NCBI GenBank assembly: GCA_002025645.1
Contig: CP018783.1
Coordinates: 1,550,001-1,614,000 of the forward strand
Source of the DNA: Curtobacterium pusillum
GTDB taxonomy: Bacteria > Actinomycetota > Actinomycetes > Actinomycetales > Microbacteriaceae
Direction of reading: 5' to 3'
Length of the DNA: 64,000 nt
Below are positions 8,270-18,400 of the stretch, piece after piece. A model generated the notes under the pieces. It did not search any database. It saw only the letters and a program-made list of their open reading frames with translations, and was not told the DNA's origin. Positions within the stretch are counted from its first letter, which is position 1. Each line of letters opens with the position of its first letter. A program made the translations under genes and the position numbers.

Positions 8270-8917
8270 CTAGTTCTGGGCGTGCAGGGCGCGTTCGATG
8301 GACTCGCGATCGAGCGGGGTGCCGAGCATCGGTGCCTCCGTGCCCCCGGGCAGGACACCCTCGATGAGGACCTCGGCGTAGCGACGCCAGGCGTTCGGGT
8401 CGTGCGCGCGGGTGGAGTCCGCCACGGCGCCGACCATCGAGGTCAGCATCGGGAGGTCCCGGTAGTCGAAGCCCGCGCGGACGACCCCGGCCGTCTCTGC
8501 CCGCTCGATGATCGCGCTGACCTGGGTCTCGAGGCGATCGCGCTCCTGGACGATCGACGGACGCGCCTTGCCGGCTCGGACGATGGCGTCCGCCAGGGCG
8601 CGGTCGCGGGCACGGAACTCGAACACGCCCATCAGGTAGACGCGGAGCGCCTCGCGCGGATCGACCTCGTCCGCTGCACGGGCCGCGGCTTCGTTCATCG
8701 CCTCGAACTTGGCGGCGAGGAGCGCCTCGATCAGGGAGTCCTTGTCGGCGAACCGGCGGTAGACCGTCCCGACGCCGACCCCGGCCTCGTGCGCGATGTC
8801 GTTGAGCGTGACCGAGAGCCCGCGTTCGGCGAAGCACTTGCGGGCCGTCTGCAGGATCAGCTCGCGGTTGCGGGCGGCGTCCGCGCGGAGGGGACGCTCG
8901 AGGTCGGTGGCGCTCAC
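8270..8917 (-). CDS. TetR-family repressor of the adjacent drug exporter
   Basis: A 215-residue TetR regulator. The N-terminal helix-turn-helix (residues about 30-65) reads VTLNDIAHEAGVGVGTVYRR followed by FADKDSLIEALL, a textbook TetR signature; the rest is the helical ligand-binding domain. GTG at 8917 has AGGAG four bases upstream. It is divergent from the DHA2-type exporter at 9095, and the dyad at 8992-9008 lies in the shared control region, so it very likely represses the exporter and perhaps itself until a ligand is bound. The ligand is not predictable. Confidence 0.9.
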   Translation of the reverse strand: MSATDLERPLRADAARNRELILQTARKCFAERGLSVTLNDIAHEAGVGVGTVYRRFADKDSLIEALLAAKFEAMNEAAARAADEVDPREALRVYLMGVFEFRARDRALADAIVRAGKARPSIVQERDRLETQVSAIIERAETAGVVRAGFDYRDLPMLTSMVGAVADSTRAHDPNAWRRYAEVLIEGVLPGGTEAPMLGTPLDRESIERALHAQN

Positions 8918-8991
8918 GCTCCTGACGGTAGTTGAACTTTCTGGGAATAAGTGGATGCGGACCTTCCGTTTCGGTCTACACTGGTCACAAC

Positions 8992-9008
8992 CGGATGCAT
9001 CGCATCCG
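8992..9008. promoter_or_regulatory. Probable TetR operator downstream of the exporter promoter
   Basis: CGGATGCATCGCATCCG is a 17-bp palindrome with three unpaired central bases. It begins about ten bases after the -10-like TACACT (8977-8982), that is, right at the expected transcription start of the exporter gene. It is located between the divergent TetR and exporter genes. Confidence 0.65.
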
Positions 9009-9094
9009 TTTTGGTTCCTTCGTGAACAGCCCTCCCCCTTGAAGCGTCCGACGGCGCGCGCTTCGCCATCCCTCCCACCTCGAAGGAGGCTGCC

Positions 9095-10636
9095 GTGACG
9101 GCAGAACAGACCGTGCCGACCCCCACCGGGGCCGCACCCACGACTTCGGGCTCCGCGCCCGCCAAGGCCAACCACCGCTGGATCGCCCTGGCGGTCATCG
9201 CCCTCGCCCAGCTCATGGTGGTGCTCGACGCCACCATCGTGAACATCGCCCTCCCGTCGGCCCAGGCGGACCTCGGGTTCGGCACCGACCAGCGCCAGTG
9301 GATCGTCACCGCGTACTCGCTCGCGTTCGGTTCGCTGCTGCTCCTCGGCGGTCGACTCGGTGACCTCTTCGGCCGCAAGAACACTTTCATCATCGGGCTC
9401 GTCGGCTTCGCGGTCGCGTCGGTCCTCGGCGGCCTGGCGGACTCCTTCGGCCTGCTCGTCGCCGCCCGGGCGCTGCAGGGCGTGTTCGGCGCGCTGCTCG
9501 CCCCGTCCGCGCTCGGCATGCTGACCACGACGTTCCGTGACCCCAAGGAACGCGGTCGCGCGTTCGGCATCTTCGGGTCGATCGCCGGCTCCGGTGCTGC
9601 GATCGGTCTGCTCCTCGGTGGTGTCCTCACCGAGTACGCCTCGTGGCGCTGGTGCCTCTACGTCAACGTCGTCTTCGCCGTCCTCGGCGTGATCGGCGCA
9701 CTCGTCTTCATGGCGAAGCCGCCGAAGGTCGAGCGTCCGCGCATCGACGTCGCCGGCGTCATCACGATCACGGCCGGTCTGGTCGGCGTCGTCTACGGCT
9801 TCTCGAACGCCGAGACGAACGGCTGGGACTCCCCGCTCACGATCGTCATGCTGGCCGCGGGCGTGGTGCTCATCGCCGCCTTCGTGTTCATCGAGACGCG
9901 CGTCGCACACCCGCTGCTCCCGCTCCGGGTCGTCCTCGACCGTGACCGCGGTGGCTCGTTCATCGCGATCGGCCTCGTCGCGATCGGCATGTTCGGCATC
10001 TTCCTGTTCCTGACCTACTACCTCGAGCAGACCCTCGGGTTCAGCTCGCTGCAGACGGGCCTCGCGTTCTTGCCGATGCCGCTGTCGATCATGATCTCGG
10101 CGACGCAGATCGGCGGTCGCCTGCTGCCCCGCGTCGGTCCGAAGGTGCTCATCTTCGCCGGTGGCCTCGTCGCCGCGATCGGTCTGCTGCTGCTCCTCCG
10201 CACGGACCTCGACAGCTCCTACGCGGGAACGGTCCTGCCGGCGCTGATCGTCATCGGCCTCGGCATGGGCACGATCTTCTCGTCCGCGATGAACACCGCG
10301 ACGACCGGGGTCGCCCGCGCCGATGCCGGCGTGGCCTCGGCGACGGTCAACACCATGCAGCAGATCGGTGGCTCGATCGGTACCGCGCTCCTGTCGACGA
10401 TCTTCGCGGACGTCGTGAAGAACAGCCTCACCGGGCTGTCCGCGGCGCCGACGAAGCTCCAGCAGGCGCAGGCGGTCCTCGACGGCTACCACGTGGCGTT
10501 CGGCATCTCGGCGGGCGTGCTCGTCCTGGTCGCCCTCGCCGGTGGGCTCCTCATCAACCGCCAGTCGGTTCGACTCGACAAGCTCGCACACGCCAGCGCC
10601 GCGACGACCGGGAGCATCCCGACCGCCGCGCACTGA
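9095..10636 (+). CDS. DHA2-family (EmrB/QacA-type) drug:proton antiporter
   Basis: 513 residues with about 14 membrane segments. The MFS motif A variant GRLGDLFGRKNTF (residues about 85-100) and the DHA2 segment DATIVNIALPSAQADL are clear. The antiporter motif C region (GSGAAIGLLLGGVLTEYASWRW) is in segment 5. Such pumps export hydrophobic drugs or cations in exchange for protons. The GTG start has a strong AAGGAGG at 9083-9089. A divergent TetR gene and an operator-like dyad indicate ligand-induced expression. A strong terminator follows the gene. Confidence 0.93.
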   Translation: MTAEQTVPTPTGAAPTTSGSAPAKANHRWIALAVIALAQLMVVLDATIVNIALPSAQADLGFGTDQRQWIVTAYSLAFGSLLLLGGRLGDLFGRKNTFIIGLVGFAVASVLGGLADSFGLLVAARALQGVFGALLAPSALGMLTTTFRDPKERGRAFGIFGSIAGSGAAIGLLLGGVLTEYASWRWCLYVNVVFAVLGVIGALVFMAKPPKVERPRIDVAGVITITAGLVGVVYGFSNAETNGWDSPLTIVMLAAGVVLIAAFVFIETRVAHPLLPLRVVLDRDRGGSFIAIGLVAIGMFGIFLFLTYYLEQTLGFSSLQTGLAFLPMPLSIMISATQIGGRLLPRVGPKVLIFAGGLVAAIGLLLLLRTDLDSSYAGTVLPALIVIGLGMGTIFSSAMNTATTGVARADAGVASATVNTMQQIGGSIGTALLSTIFADVVKNSLTGLSAAPTKLQQAQAVLDGYHVAFGISAGVLVLVALAGGLLINRQSVRLDKLAHASAATTGSIPTAAH

Positions 10637-10643
10637 CGTACCG

Positions 10644-10691
10644 CACGCCGAACGGCCCGCCCTGGATTACGGGGTGGGCCGTTCTGCGTGC
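10644..10691 (+). terminator. Rho-independent-type hairpin after the exporter gene
   Basis: GCACGCCGAACGGCCCGCCC pairs with the inverted copy ending GGGCCGTTCTGCGTGC at about 18 of 20 positions around a short loop. It starts eight bases after the exporter stop codon. No clear U-tract follows, as is usual for high-G+C actinobacteria. Confidence 0.75.
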
Positions 10692-10693
10692 GC

Positions 10694-10725
10694 GGGGCGG
10701 GCGAGGGCGGGCGGGCGAGGGCGGG
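10694..10725 (+). repeat. G-tract repeat with quadruplex potential
   Basis: The stretch contains seven runs of three or more G separated by single C or CGA, arranged as two tandem copies of GGGCGGGCGAG. Four or more G3 tracts with 1-3 base loops is the standard G-quadruplex pattern. It lies between the exporter terminator and the hairpin at 10727. No function is shown. Confidence 0.5.
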
Positions 10726-10726
10726 A

Positions 10727-10790
10727 CCGCACGCGTGTTTCGACACCACGCCCGTCGATCGACTCGTGTGGTGTCGAACGTCGCGTGCGG
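10727..10790. repeat. 64-bp two-part hairpin in the 10637-10991 gap
   Basis: Outer arms CCGCACGCG (10727-10735) and CGCGTGCGG (10782-10790) are perfect inverses. Inner arms TTTCGACACCAC and GTGGTGTCGAA pair almost fully. It is one of three structured elements filling the 355-base gap after the exporter gene; I see no gene there. Confidence 0.65.
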
Positions 10791-10821
10791 ACCCGGGGTT
10801 GCGCCGCCGCTTGCTCGCGCA

Positions 10822-10879
10822 CGGAGTCGGTACGACAAGCGCGATGTCGTACGACGACCACGATGTCGTTCCGAGTCCG
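10822..10879. repeat. Hairpin element with GTCGTACGAC core
   Basis: Arms CGGAGTCGGTACGACA (10822-10837) and TGTCGTTCCGAGTCCG (10864-10879) match at 14 of 16 positions, and the centre holds ATGTCGTACGAC. The palindrome at 40289-40330 shares ATGTCGTACGAC and the arm TGTCGTTCCGAGTC, so the two belong to one repeat family. Confidence 0.65.
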
Positions 10880-10991
10880 CACCCGCCGCCGCGACCGCCC
10901 CACCCGAATCTCCTTCGCCAGAACCCCCACCGGTTGCGCAGTGTGTCGGAATCCCTCGCAGACGTCAGGGGTCTCGATTACCGTGTGCGCC

Positions 10992-11858
10992 ATGGCCCCC
11001 GTCCTGACCTCGCCGCTCGTGTCGACGCAGTGGCTCGCAGACCACCTCGGTGCTGACGAGCTCGTCGTGCTCGATGCCTCCGTGCACACGGTGGGGACCG
11101 GTCTCGCGACGATGTGGCACACCGCGAAGGACTCCTACGAGCAGCACGGGCACGTCCCCGGTGCCCGGTACGCCGACCTGGTCGAGGCGTTCTCCACGCC
11201 CGACACCGACGTGCCCTTCACCCGCCCCGGCGCCGAGCAGTTCGAGGCCGCTGCGCAGGAGCTCGGCGTGACGAACACGTCGACCGTGGTGGTCTACGAC
11301 GACAGCGTCGGCGAGTGGTCGGCACGCCTGTGGTGGATCTTCCGGTCGTTCGGCTTCGACTCCGTCGCGGTGCTCGACGGCGGCTTCACGAAGTGGCGCG
11401 ACGAGGGCCGCCCGGTCCGGGTGGGTGCACTCCGCTCCGTCCAGGCCGCTGCCCCGGACGCGGGTGCAGCCTTCCGTGCCGGCGAGGAGCGTCCGCTCTG
11501 GGCCGACCACGCACGCGTCCTCCGAGCGGTCTCGGGCGAGCAACCCGCGTCCCTGGTGTTCGCTGCCCCGGAGTCGGCGCTCGGCGAGGAGCACCCGCCG
11601 ATCGTCCCGGGCAGCACCCCGATCGCCGTGGACACGATCGTCGACCCGGACACCAACGCCTACCTGCGCGGACCGGCACTCGAGCGGGCGTTCGCCGAGG
11701 TGCTCGACGCCGAGGAGATCGTGACGTACTGCGGCGTGGGCAGCGCCGCCTGCGTGGACGCCCTTGCGCTGACGGTCCTGGGCCACGAGAAGGTCCGGGT
11801 CTACGACGGCTCCCTGCTGGACTGGTGGCGGCGCGAGCCGGAGGCACTCGCGTCCTGA
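10992..11858 (+). CDS. Two-domain rhodanese (thiosulfate/3-mercaptopyruvate sulfurtransferase)
   Basis: 288 residues with two rhodanese domains: an inactive N-terminal one (residues about 5-145, ending in GFDSVAVLDGGFTKWRDEGR) and a catalytic C-terminal one. The active-site loop is TYCGVGSAAC, with C247 as the sulfur-accepting cysteine. The CGVGS loop is closer to mercaptopyruvate- than thiosulfate-type loops, but substrate choice cannot be fixed. Such enzymes move sulfane sulfur to thiols or cyanide in the cytosol. TACCGT seven bases upstream of the ATG suggests leaderless expression. Confidence 0.88.
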   Translation: MAPVLTSPLVSTQWLADHLGADELVVLDASVHTVGTGLATMWHTAKDSYEQHGHVPGARYADLVEAFSTPDTDVPFTRPGAEQFEAAAQELGVTNTSTVVVYDDSVGEWSARLWWIFRSFGFDSVAVLDGGFTKWRDEGRPVRVGALRSVQAAAPDAGAAFRAGEERPLWADHARVLRAVSGEQPASLVFAAPESALGEEHPPIVPGSTPIAVDTIVDPDTNAYLRGPALERAFAEVLDAEEIVTYCGVGSAACVDALALTVLGHEKVRVYDGSLLDWWRREPEALAS

Positions 11859-11904
11859 CCAACGTGCCGAAGAGTGGAGCGCCCCCGCGGACTACCGTTG
11901 ACGC

Positions 11905-12972
11905 ATGAGCACCAGACGCGCGGTCGTCCTCGGCGGTACCGGCGGGATCGGTTCGGCCGTCGCGCGTGAGCTCCTCGACGCCTCCGGCCGCGGGGGCGAC
12001 GACTGGCAGGTCGACGTCGTCGCCCGGCACGGCGGCCCCACCGCCGACGCCCTGACGGCGGCTGGCGCGACGTTCGTCCCCGGGGACCGCCGGGACACCA
12101 CGGTGCTCCGCGAGCTGCTCCGCCCCGGTGCCGACCTGCTCGTGGACACCGTCGGGCTGACCCGCGACGACGCCCTGCAGCTCCGGCCGTTCCTCGACGA
12201 CGTCGGCTCCACCGTGTTCGTGTCCTCGAAGGCCGTGTACGTCGACGAGCAGGGGCGCCACGCGAACTCCACGGAGAAGCCCGTGTTCGGCGGCGTCGTG
12301 ACCGAACTGCAGCCGACGGTGGCCGCGGCGGACGGCGACCCGACGAGCCGCGACGGCTACGGCGCTGCGAAGGTCGCTGCCGAGCAGGTCCTCCTCGACC
12401 ACGGCGCCCCGGTCACGGTGCTCCGACCGTCGAAGGTGTACGGACCGGGCATCGGCCGTCCCCGCGAGTGGTTCGTGGTCCGACGCGCGCTGGACGGCAG
12501 GGAGCGCATCCTGCTCGCCGACCACGGTCGCGGCGTCGACCACACGACGGCGGCGAGCGGCATCGCCTCCTTGGTCCGCCTTGTCGCCGACGCCCCGGAC
12601 CGCCGCATCCTCAACGTCGCCGACGCGACGGCGCCGAGCGTGCTCGAGATCGTCCGGACGATCGCCGGGCACCTGGACCACCCGTTCGACGAAGTCCTGC
12701 TCGACGCCGACGCCCCGGCCTTCGTGGGCACCACGCCGTGGTCGTCGCCCACGCCGTTCGTCCTCGACACCACTGCCGCGCGGTCCCTCGGGTGGGAGCC
12801 GCCGGTCTTCGCATCCGCGGTCCGACCGGAGCTCGACTGGCTCGTCGAGACGGCGCACGCGGTCCCCGCGGACGGCGACGTTCCGTGGGCCGCGGACCCG
12901 TTCTGGGACCGCCTGTTCGACTACGGCCCCGAGGACGCCGCCCTCGCACTGCTGTCCCTGGCCTGGAACTGA
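11905..12972 (+). CDS. NAD(P)-dependent epimerase/dehydratase-like protein
   Basis: 355 residues of the extended SDR type. The N-terminal dinucleotide-binding motif is [13 protein letters not shown], and the usual YxxxK catalytic pair is present as [12 protein letters not shown], with [11 protein letters not shown] downstream. The substrate is unknown; nucleotide-sugar or other small-molecule oxidoreduction is typical for the family. TACCGT six bases before ATG suggests a leaderless mRNA. The P-loop kinase gene starts 11 bases downstream, and the two are probably one unit with the DUF255 gene. Confidence 0.82.
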   Translation: MSTRRAVVLGGTGGIGSAVARELLDASGRGGDDWQVDVVARHGGPTADALTAAGATFVPGDRRDTTVLRELLRPGADLLVDTVGLTRDDALQLRPFLDDVGSTVFVSSKAVYVDEQGRHANSTEKPVFGGVVTELQPTVAAADGDPTSRDGYGAAKVAAEQVLLDHGAPVTVLRPSKVYGPGIGRPREWFVVRRALDGRERILLADHGRGVDHTTAASGIASLVRLVADAPDRRILNVADATAPSVLEIVRTIAGHLDHPFDEVLLDADAPAFVGTTPWSSPTPFVLDTTAARSLGWEPPVFASAVRPELDWLVETAHAVPADGDVPWAADPFWDRLFDYGPEDAALALLSLAWN

Positions 12973-12983
12973 ACCGGGCAGAC

Positions 12984-13517
12984 GTGCTGCCGCGCTCCGA
13001 GGTCCTCTTCATCGGGGGACGGTCCGGTGTGGGGAAGTCGACCGCCGCCGAGGCCCTGCACGACCTGCTCGTCGCCGCGGACGTCCGGCACGCGGTGATC
13101 GAGGGCGACCTGCTCGACCTCGCCCACCCGGCGCCGCACGTCGAGTTCCCCGAGGCGCACCTCGCCGAGCGCAACCTCGCGGCCATGTGGTCCGCCTACC
13201 GCGAACTCGGCCACCACCGGCTGGTGTACACGAACACGGTGTCGGTGCTCGAACAGGACACCCTGGCCGCGGCGATGGGCGACGACCCCGTCGTGACCGC
13301 GGTCCTGCTCCGTGCCGGGGACGCGACGACGGCGGGCCGCCTCCGCCGTCGGTCGGGTGGTCACCTGCCCGAGGCGCAGCTGGCCCACAGCACGCGGACG
13401 GCCGGGAGGCTGGACGCGGCTGTCCGGGACGCCGTCACCCGGGTGGACACGGACTCCCTTGCCCCGGCCGAGGTGGCCGTGCGGCTCGCGTCGCTCACGG
13501 GTTGGCTGGACACATGA
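12984..13517 (+). CDS. P-loop kinase-like ATPase
   Basis: 177 residues. The N-terminal Walker A motif is [12 protein letters not shown] (residues about 8-19), followed by an AAA_33/shikimate-kinase-like layout with [14 protein letters not shown]. No recognised substrate motif was found, so a small-molecule (possibly nucleoside, sugar or antibiotic) kinase role is only a family-level inference. GTG at 12984 is the first in-frame start after the epimerase stop. Its own stop overlaps the ATG of the next gene (ATGA), indicating translational coupling. Confidence 0.75.
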   Translation: MLPRSEVLFIGGRSGVGKSTAAEALHDLLVAADVRHAVIEGDLLDLAHPAPHVEFPEAHLAERNLAAMWSAYRELGHHRLVYTNTVSVLEQDTLAAAMGDDPVVTAVLLRAGDATTAGRLRRRSGGHLPEAQLAHSTRTAGRLDAAVRDAVTRVDTDSLAPAEVAVRLASLTGWLDT

Positions 13518-15415
13518 CCGACAACCGCCTCGGCGCCGCCGTCAGCCCGTACCTCCGCCAGCACGCGGCGAACCCGGTGGACTGGCGCGAGTGGGGGCCG
13601 GAGGCGTTCGCGGAGGCCCGGGAGCGCGGCGTGCCCGTCATGGTCTCGGTGGGTTACGCCACGTGCCACTGGTGCCACGTCATGGCGCGCGAGAGCTTCT
13701 CCGACCCCGAGGTCGGCGCGCTGCTGCGCCAGGGCGTCGTCTCCGTGAAGGTCGACCGCGAGGAACGCCCGGACGTGGACGCCAGCCTGATGGCGGCCGC
13801 GAGCGCCTTCACGCAGCAGCTCGGCTGGCCGCTGACGACGTTCCTCACGCCGGACGGCCACGTGTTCTTCGCGGGCACGTACTTCCCGCCCACGCCGGTC
13901 GGGAAGGTGCCGTCGTTCCGGCAGATCCTCGCGGCGGTCCTCGACGCCTGGACGGAGCGACGGCACGAGGTGGACGCGAACGCGAGTGCGATCGCGACGG
14001 CGATCCGGCAGGGTGCCGAGGCGGACGCGACCGCCCGCTCGGGTGCCGCCGGTGGCGGGGCCGAGCCGTCCCCGCTGGCACGGCCGTCACGCCGCTCCGC
14101 AGGCTCCGCGACGCGCCGGAACCGGCCAGAGGGGGCCCACCTCCCGGCAGTCGACAGCATCCGGGCCGTCACCGGCCTGCTCACGCAGGCAGAGGACACC
14201 ACCTACGGAGGTTTCGGCGGCGCGCCGAAGTTCCCGAGCGCACCCCTGCTCGAGTTCCTGTCCGACGTCGCCGCCGACGGCGACGGCCAGGCGGGCGCCC
14301 TGCTCGACCGGTCCCTGCACGCGATCCGGAGCACCGAGCTGACCGACGTCGACGGCGGCGTCTTCCGGTACGCGACCAAGCGGGACTGGAGCGTGCCGCA
14401 CTACGAGCGGATGCTCTACGACAACGCCGGCCTGCTCGCCGTCGCGGGCGCCGACCAGGCGCGGGGCATCGCGGTCTTCCTGCGGGACACCCTCCGGCGA
14501 CCAGACGGCGCGTTCGTCGCTGCGCAGGACAGCGAGTCGACGATCGACGGCCAGCGCGTCGAGGGCGAGTGGTACCGGCTACCACTCGACGAGCGCGGAC
14601 GACTCGACCCGCCGCCGCTCGACGACCAGGTGCTCACGGGGTGGAACGGACTGGCGATCCGCGGGCTCGCGGTCGCCGGCGCACGGCACGCGGACGACGG
14701 GATGATCGCGCTCGCCCGCGGGGCGGCCGACGCACTGCTCGCGACCCACGTCGAGAACGGCCACGTCACCGTCCGTTCGAGCACCCCGCGCGGCGTTTCC
14801 AGCGCGCCGCCGACCATCGAGGACGTCGGACTCCTCGCCGAGGGGCTGCTCGAACTCGCGCTCGTGACGGGCGAGGTGTCGTACGCCGTGACCGCGCGTG
14901 GGCTCGTCGACGACGGACTGGCCGGACGCTTCGAGGTCGACCCGGTGTTGGCGGCGGCCGGCACGGCCACGGGCGAGCAGCCGCAGACGGCGATGCGATC
15001 GGGGACGGTGGCGCTCGCCGCTGCATCGGCGGGCCTCGCCGCGCTGACCGGCGACGCGACGTACCGGGCGGCCGCCGCACGGCTCGTCGCCGACCGGGCG
15101 GCCACCGGCACCGAGCAGCCGCTCGGGCACGCCGACGCCCTCGGTGTCGCGCTCGCGCTGCAGCGGCCGTCGCGCGAGGTCGTCGTCGTGGCGTCCGATC
15201 CGACCGACCCGCTCCGGACGACGGCGCGCGACGCCCGTCGACCGGGGACGGTGCTCGCGCTCGTGACGCCCGACCAGGCGGTGGCGTGGACGGAGGCCGG
15301 GTTCGAACTGTTCGAGGGCCGGGACACCCTCGACCCCGCTGGTTACGTCTGCCACGACCGGGTGTGCGCGCTCCCCGCGCGGACCGGCGACGAGCTCGGC
15401 GCACAACTGGCCTGA
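13514..15415 (+). CDS. DUF255/YyaL-family thioredoxin-fold protein
   Basis: 633 residues in two parts. Residues 1-165 form the DUF255 thioredoxin-like domain with the motif [13 protein letters not shown] (C51-x-x-C54) and VDREERPD. Residues about 210-630 form an (alpha/alpha)6-barrel-like region ([37 protein letters not shown]). Homologues are called spermatogenesis-associated protein 20-like; their role is not settled, though a redox or sugar-modifying enzyme is often suggested. A low-complexity Ala/Arg/Pro linker joins the parts near residue 175. Translationally coupled to the P-loop kinase. Confidence 0.9.
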   Translation: MTDNRLGAAVSPYLRQHAANPVDWREWGPEAFAEARERGVPVMVSVGYATCHWCHVMARESFSDPEVGALLRQGVVSVKVDREERPDVDASLMAAASAFTQQLGWPLTTFLTPDGHVFFAGTYFPPTPVGKVPSFRQILAAVLDAWTERRHEVDANASAIATAIRQGAEADATARSGAAGGGAEPSPLARPSRRSAGSATRRNRPEGAHLPAVDSIRAVTGLLTQAEDTTYGGFGGAPKFPSAPLLEFLSDVAADGDGQAGALLDRSLHAIRSTELTDVDGGVFRYATKRDWSVPHYERMLYDNAGLLAVAGADQARGIAVFLRDTLRRPDGAFVAAQDSESTIDGQRVEGEWYRLPLDERGRLDPPPLDDQVLTGWNGLAIRGLAVAGARHADDGMIALARGAADALLATHVENGHVTVRSSTPRGVSSAPPTIEDVGLLAEGLLELALVTGEVSYAVTARGLVDDGLAGRFEVDPVLAAAGTATGEQPQTAMRSGTVALAAASAGLAALTGDATYRAAAARLVADRAATGTEQPLGHADALGVALALQRPSREVVVVASDPTDPLRTTARDARRPGTVLALVTPDQAVAWTEAGFELFEGRDTLDPAGYVCHDRVCALPARTGDELGAQLA

Positions 15416-15449
15416 CCGGCGTCGCCAGCGGCTGTAAGCTGGAATGCTC

Positions 15450-18400
15450 ATGTCGACCACGCCCGTCATCACGTACCCGCCCGAACTGCCGGTGTCGCAG
15501 CGGCGGGACGACATCGCGGCCGCCATCCGGGACAACCAGGTCGTCATCGTCGCGGGCGCCACCGGGTCGGGCAAGACGACGCAGCTCCCGAAGATCTGCC
15601 TCGAACTCGGGCGCGAGCACATCGGCCACACCCAACCCCGACGCATCGCCGCACGGACCATCGCCGAGCGCGTGTCCGAAGAGCTCGGCGGTGAACTCGG
15701 CGGACTCGTCGGCTACCAGGTGCGCTTCACCGACCGGGTGAGCTCGGACACCCGCATCAAGGTGATGACCGACGGCATCCTGCTCAACGAGATCCACTTC
15801 GACCGCGACCTGAAGCGGTACGACACGATCATCATCGACGAGGCGCACGAGCGCTCCCTGACGATCGACTTCCTGCTCGGGTACCTCAAGCGGCTGCTCG
15901 TCCGACGTCCCGACCTCAAGCTCATCATCACGAGTGCGACGATCGACCCGGAGTCGTTCTCGAAGCACTTCGGCGACGCCCCGATCATCGAGGTCTCCGG
16001 CCGCACCTACCCGGTGGAGATCCGGTACCGGCCGCTGGTGACGGAAGCGTCCCAGAACGACGACGAGGACGACGACGATCCGCGCACGGACGACAGCGGC
16101 GGAGGCAACGCCGCTGACGACCGCGACACCATGCAGGGCATCACCGACGCGCTCGACGAGCTCGCGCGCGAGGACCCGGGCGACGTCCTCGTGTTCCTGT
16201 CCGGCGAGAACGAGATCCGTGACGCGCAGGACGCCATCGAGGGCAAGCGCTACCCCGGCACCGAGGTCCTCCCCCTGTACGGACGCCTGTCCGCGGCCGA
16301 CCAGCACCGGGTCTTCGAGCGTCGGCACACCCCGGGCATCCGTCGCCGCGTGGTGCTCGCCACGAACGTCGCCGAGACGTCGCTGACCGTCCCGGGCATC
16401 AAGTACGTCATCGACGTCGGGACCGCGCGCATCTCCCGGTACTCACCGCGGGCCAAGGTGCAGCGCCTGCCGATCGAAGCGGTCTCGCAGGCGTCCGCCA
16501 ACCAGCGCTCCGGTCGCGCGGGCCGCACGAGTGCCGGCATCGCGATCCGCCTCTACTCCGAGGACGACTTCGACCGGCGTCCCGAGTTCACGGACCCGGA
16601 GATCCTCCGCACGAACCTCGCCGCGGTGATCCTGCAGATGATCTCCCTCGGCTTCGGGGACATCGAGTCGTTCCCGTTCCTGCAGCCGCCGGACTCCCGC
16701 GGTGTGAAGGACGGCCTCGACCTGCTCCGCGAGCTCCGCGCCGTGGACACCGACGGCCGGATCACGAAGACCGGCAAGCAGCTGACCCGGCTGCCGATCG
16801 ACCCGCGACTCGGCCGGATGGTCCTCGAGGCCGGACGACAGGGCGTCGGTCGCGAGGTCATCGCCGTCGTCAGCGCCCTGAGCATCCAGGACCCGCGCGA
16901 ACGTCCCCTCGAGAAGCGGGCGCACGCCGATCAACTGCACGCCCGCTTCGCCGACCCGACGAGCGACTTCCTGACGCTGCTCAACCTCTGGAACCACATC
17001 GAGGACAAGCAGGACGAGCTGTCGTCGAGTGCCTTCCGCCGCCTGTGCAAGGCCGAGTTCCTCAACTACCTGCGCATCCGCGAGTGGCAGGACCTGTACC
17101 GACAGCTCTCCCGCGCCGCGAAGCAGGTCGACGTCCGAGTCGGGCAGTCCCGCTCCGACGACGGCGATGCCGTGCACCGGTCGCTGCTCGCCGGGCTCCT
17201 CAGCCAGATCGGGCTGCGCGACAAGGAGAAGCGCGACTACCTCGGGTCCCGGAACACCCGGTTCGTGGTGTTCCCGGGCAGTGTCCTCGCCAAGAAGCAG
17301 CCGGATGCCGTGATGGCGGCCGAACTCGTCGAGACCAGCCGGCTGTTCGCCCGGACCGTCGGACGGATCGACCCCGCCTGGGTCGAGCCGCTGGCCGGGG
17401 ACCTCCTCAAGCGCACCCACGGCGAACCGCACTGGGAGAAGAAGCAGGGCGCGGCCGTCGCCTACGAGCGGGTCACCCTGTTCGGCGTCCCGATCGTGCA
17501 GCGCCGCCGTGTGCAGTACACGCGCATCGACCCGGAGCACTCCCGCGAGCTCTTCATCCGGCATGCCCTGGTCGAGGGCGAGTGGGACTCCCAGCAGGCC
17601 TTCGACCGGACGAACCGGCAGCTCCGTCGCCAGCTCGAACAGCTCGAGGAGCGCACCCGCCGCCGCGACATCCTGTTCGACGACGAGCGCGTGTACGAGT
17701 TCTACGACGCCCGCATCCCCGCCGACGTCGCGACCACCCGGGACTTCGAGGGTTGGTGGCGGCAGACCCGTCGCGACCAGCCGGAGCTGCTCACGATGCG
17801 GCGATCGGACCTCCTCGACGAGGGCGCCGCCGAAGCAGCGGAGGACGACGCCGAGTACCCGACCCAGTGGCGGAGCGGCGACCAGCGCCTCGCCATCAAG
17901 TACCGCTTCGAGCCGGGCGCGCAGGACGACGGCGTGAGCGTGCAGGTCCCGCTCGCGCTGCTCCCCCGCATGCGCGAGGAGGGCTTCGACTGGCAGGTGC
18001 GCGGCCTCCGGAAGGAGCTCGTCACCGCACTGATCAAGTCGCTGCCGAAGCAGATCCGCAAGAACGTCGTGCCGGCGGCGGACTGGGCCGAGAAGATCGT
18101 CGCCGAGCTGCCCGACGACGCCCCGACCGAGCCCACCGAGTCGTTCCGCGCGACGCTCGCGAAGGCGATCCAGCGGATGACCTACGTGCCCGTCACCGAG
18201 TCGGACTTCGACCTCACCCGCGTCCCGTCGCACCTGCTGCCCACGTGGGCGGTCGTCGACGAACGGGGCCGCCGGGTCGAGGCCGGCAAGGACCTGTCGG
18301 CCCTGCAGACGAAGCTCAAGGACCGGACCCAGCAGAGCGTCGCCTCCGCCACGGTGCGGGCTGCCAACCGGCCTGGAGGCACGGCTCGCGTCGCGTCCGC

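Noticed and set aside
8918..10633. Long leftward extension of the TetR frame through the exporter gene
   Set aside because: Antisense to the DHA2 transporter; TetR homology begins at the GTG at 8917 with a good ribosome-binding site.
10637..10991. CRISPR array or tRNA gene in the structured gap
   Set aside because: No regularly spaced direct repeats and no cloverleaf or T-loop sequence; the structures are simple hairpins.
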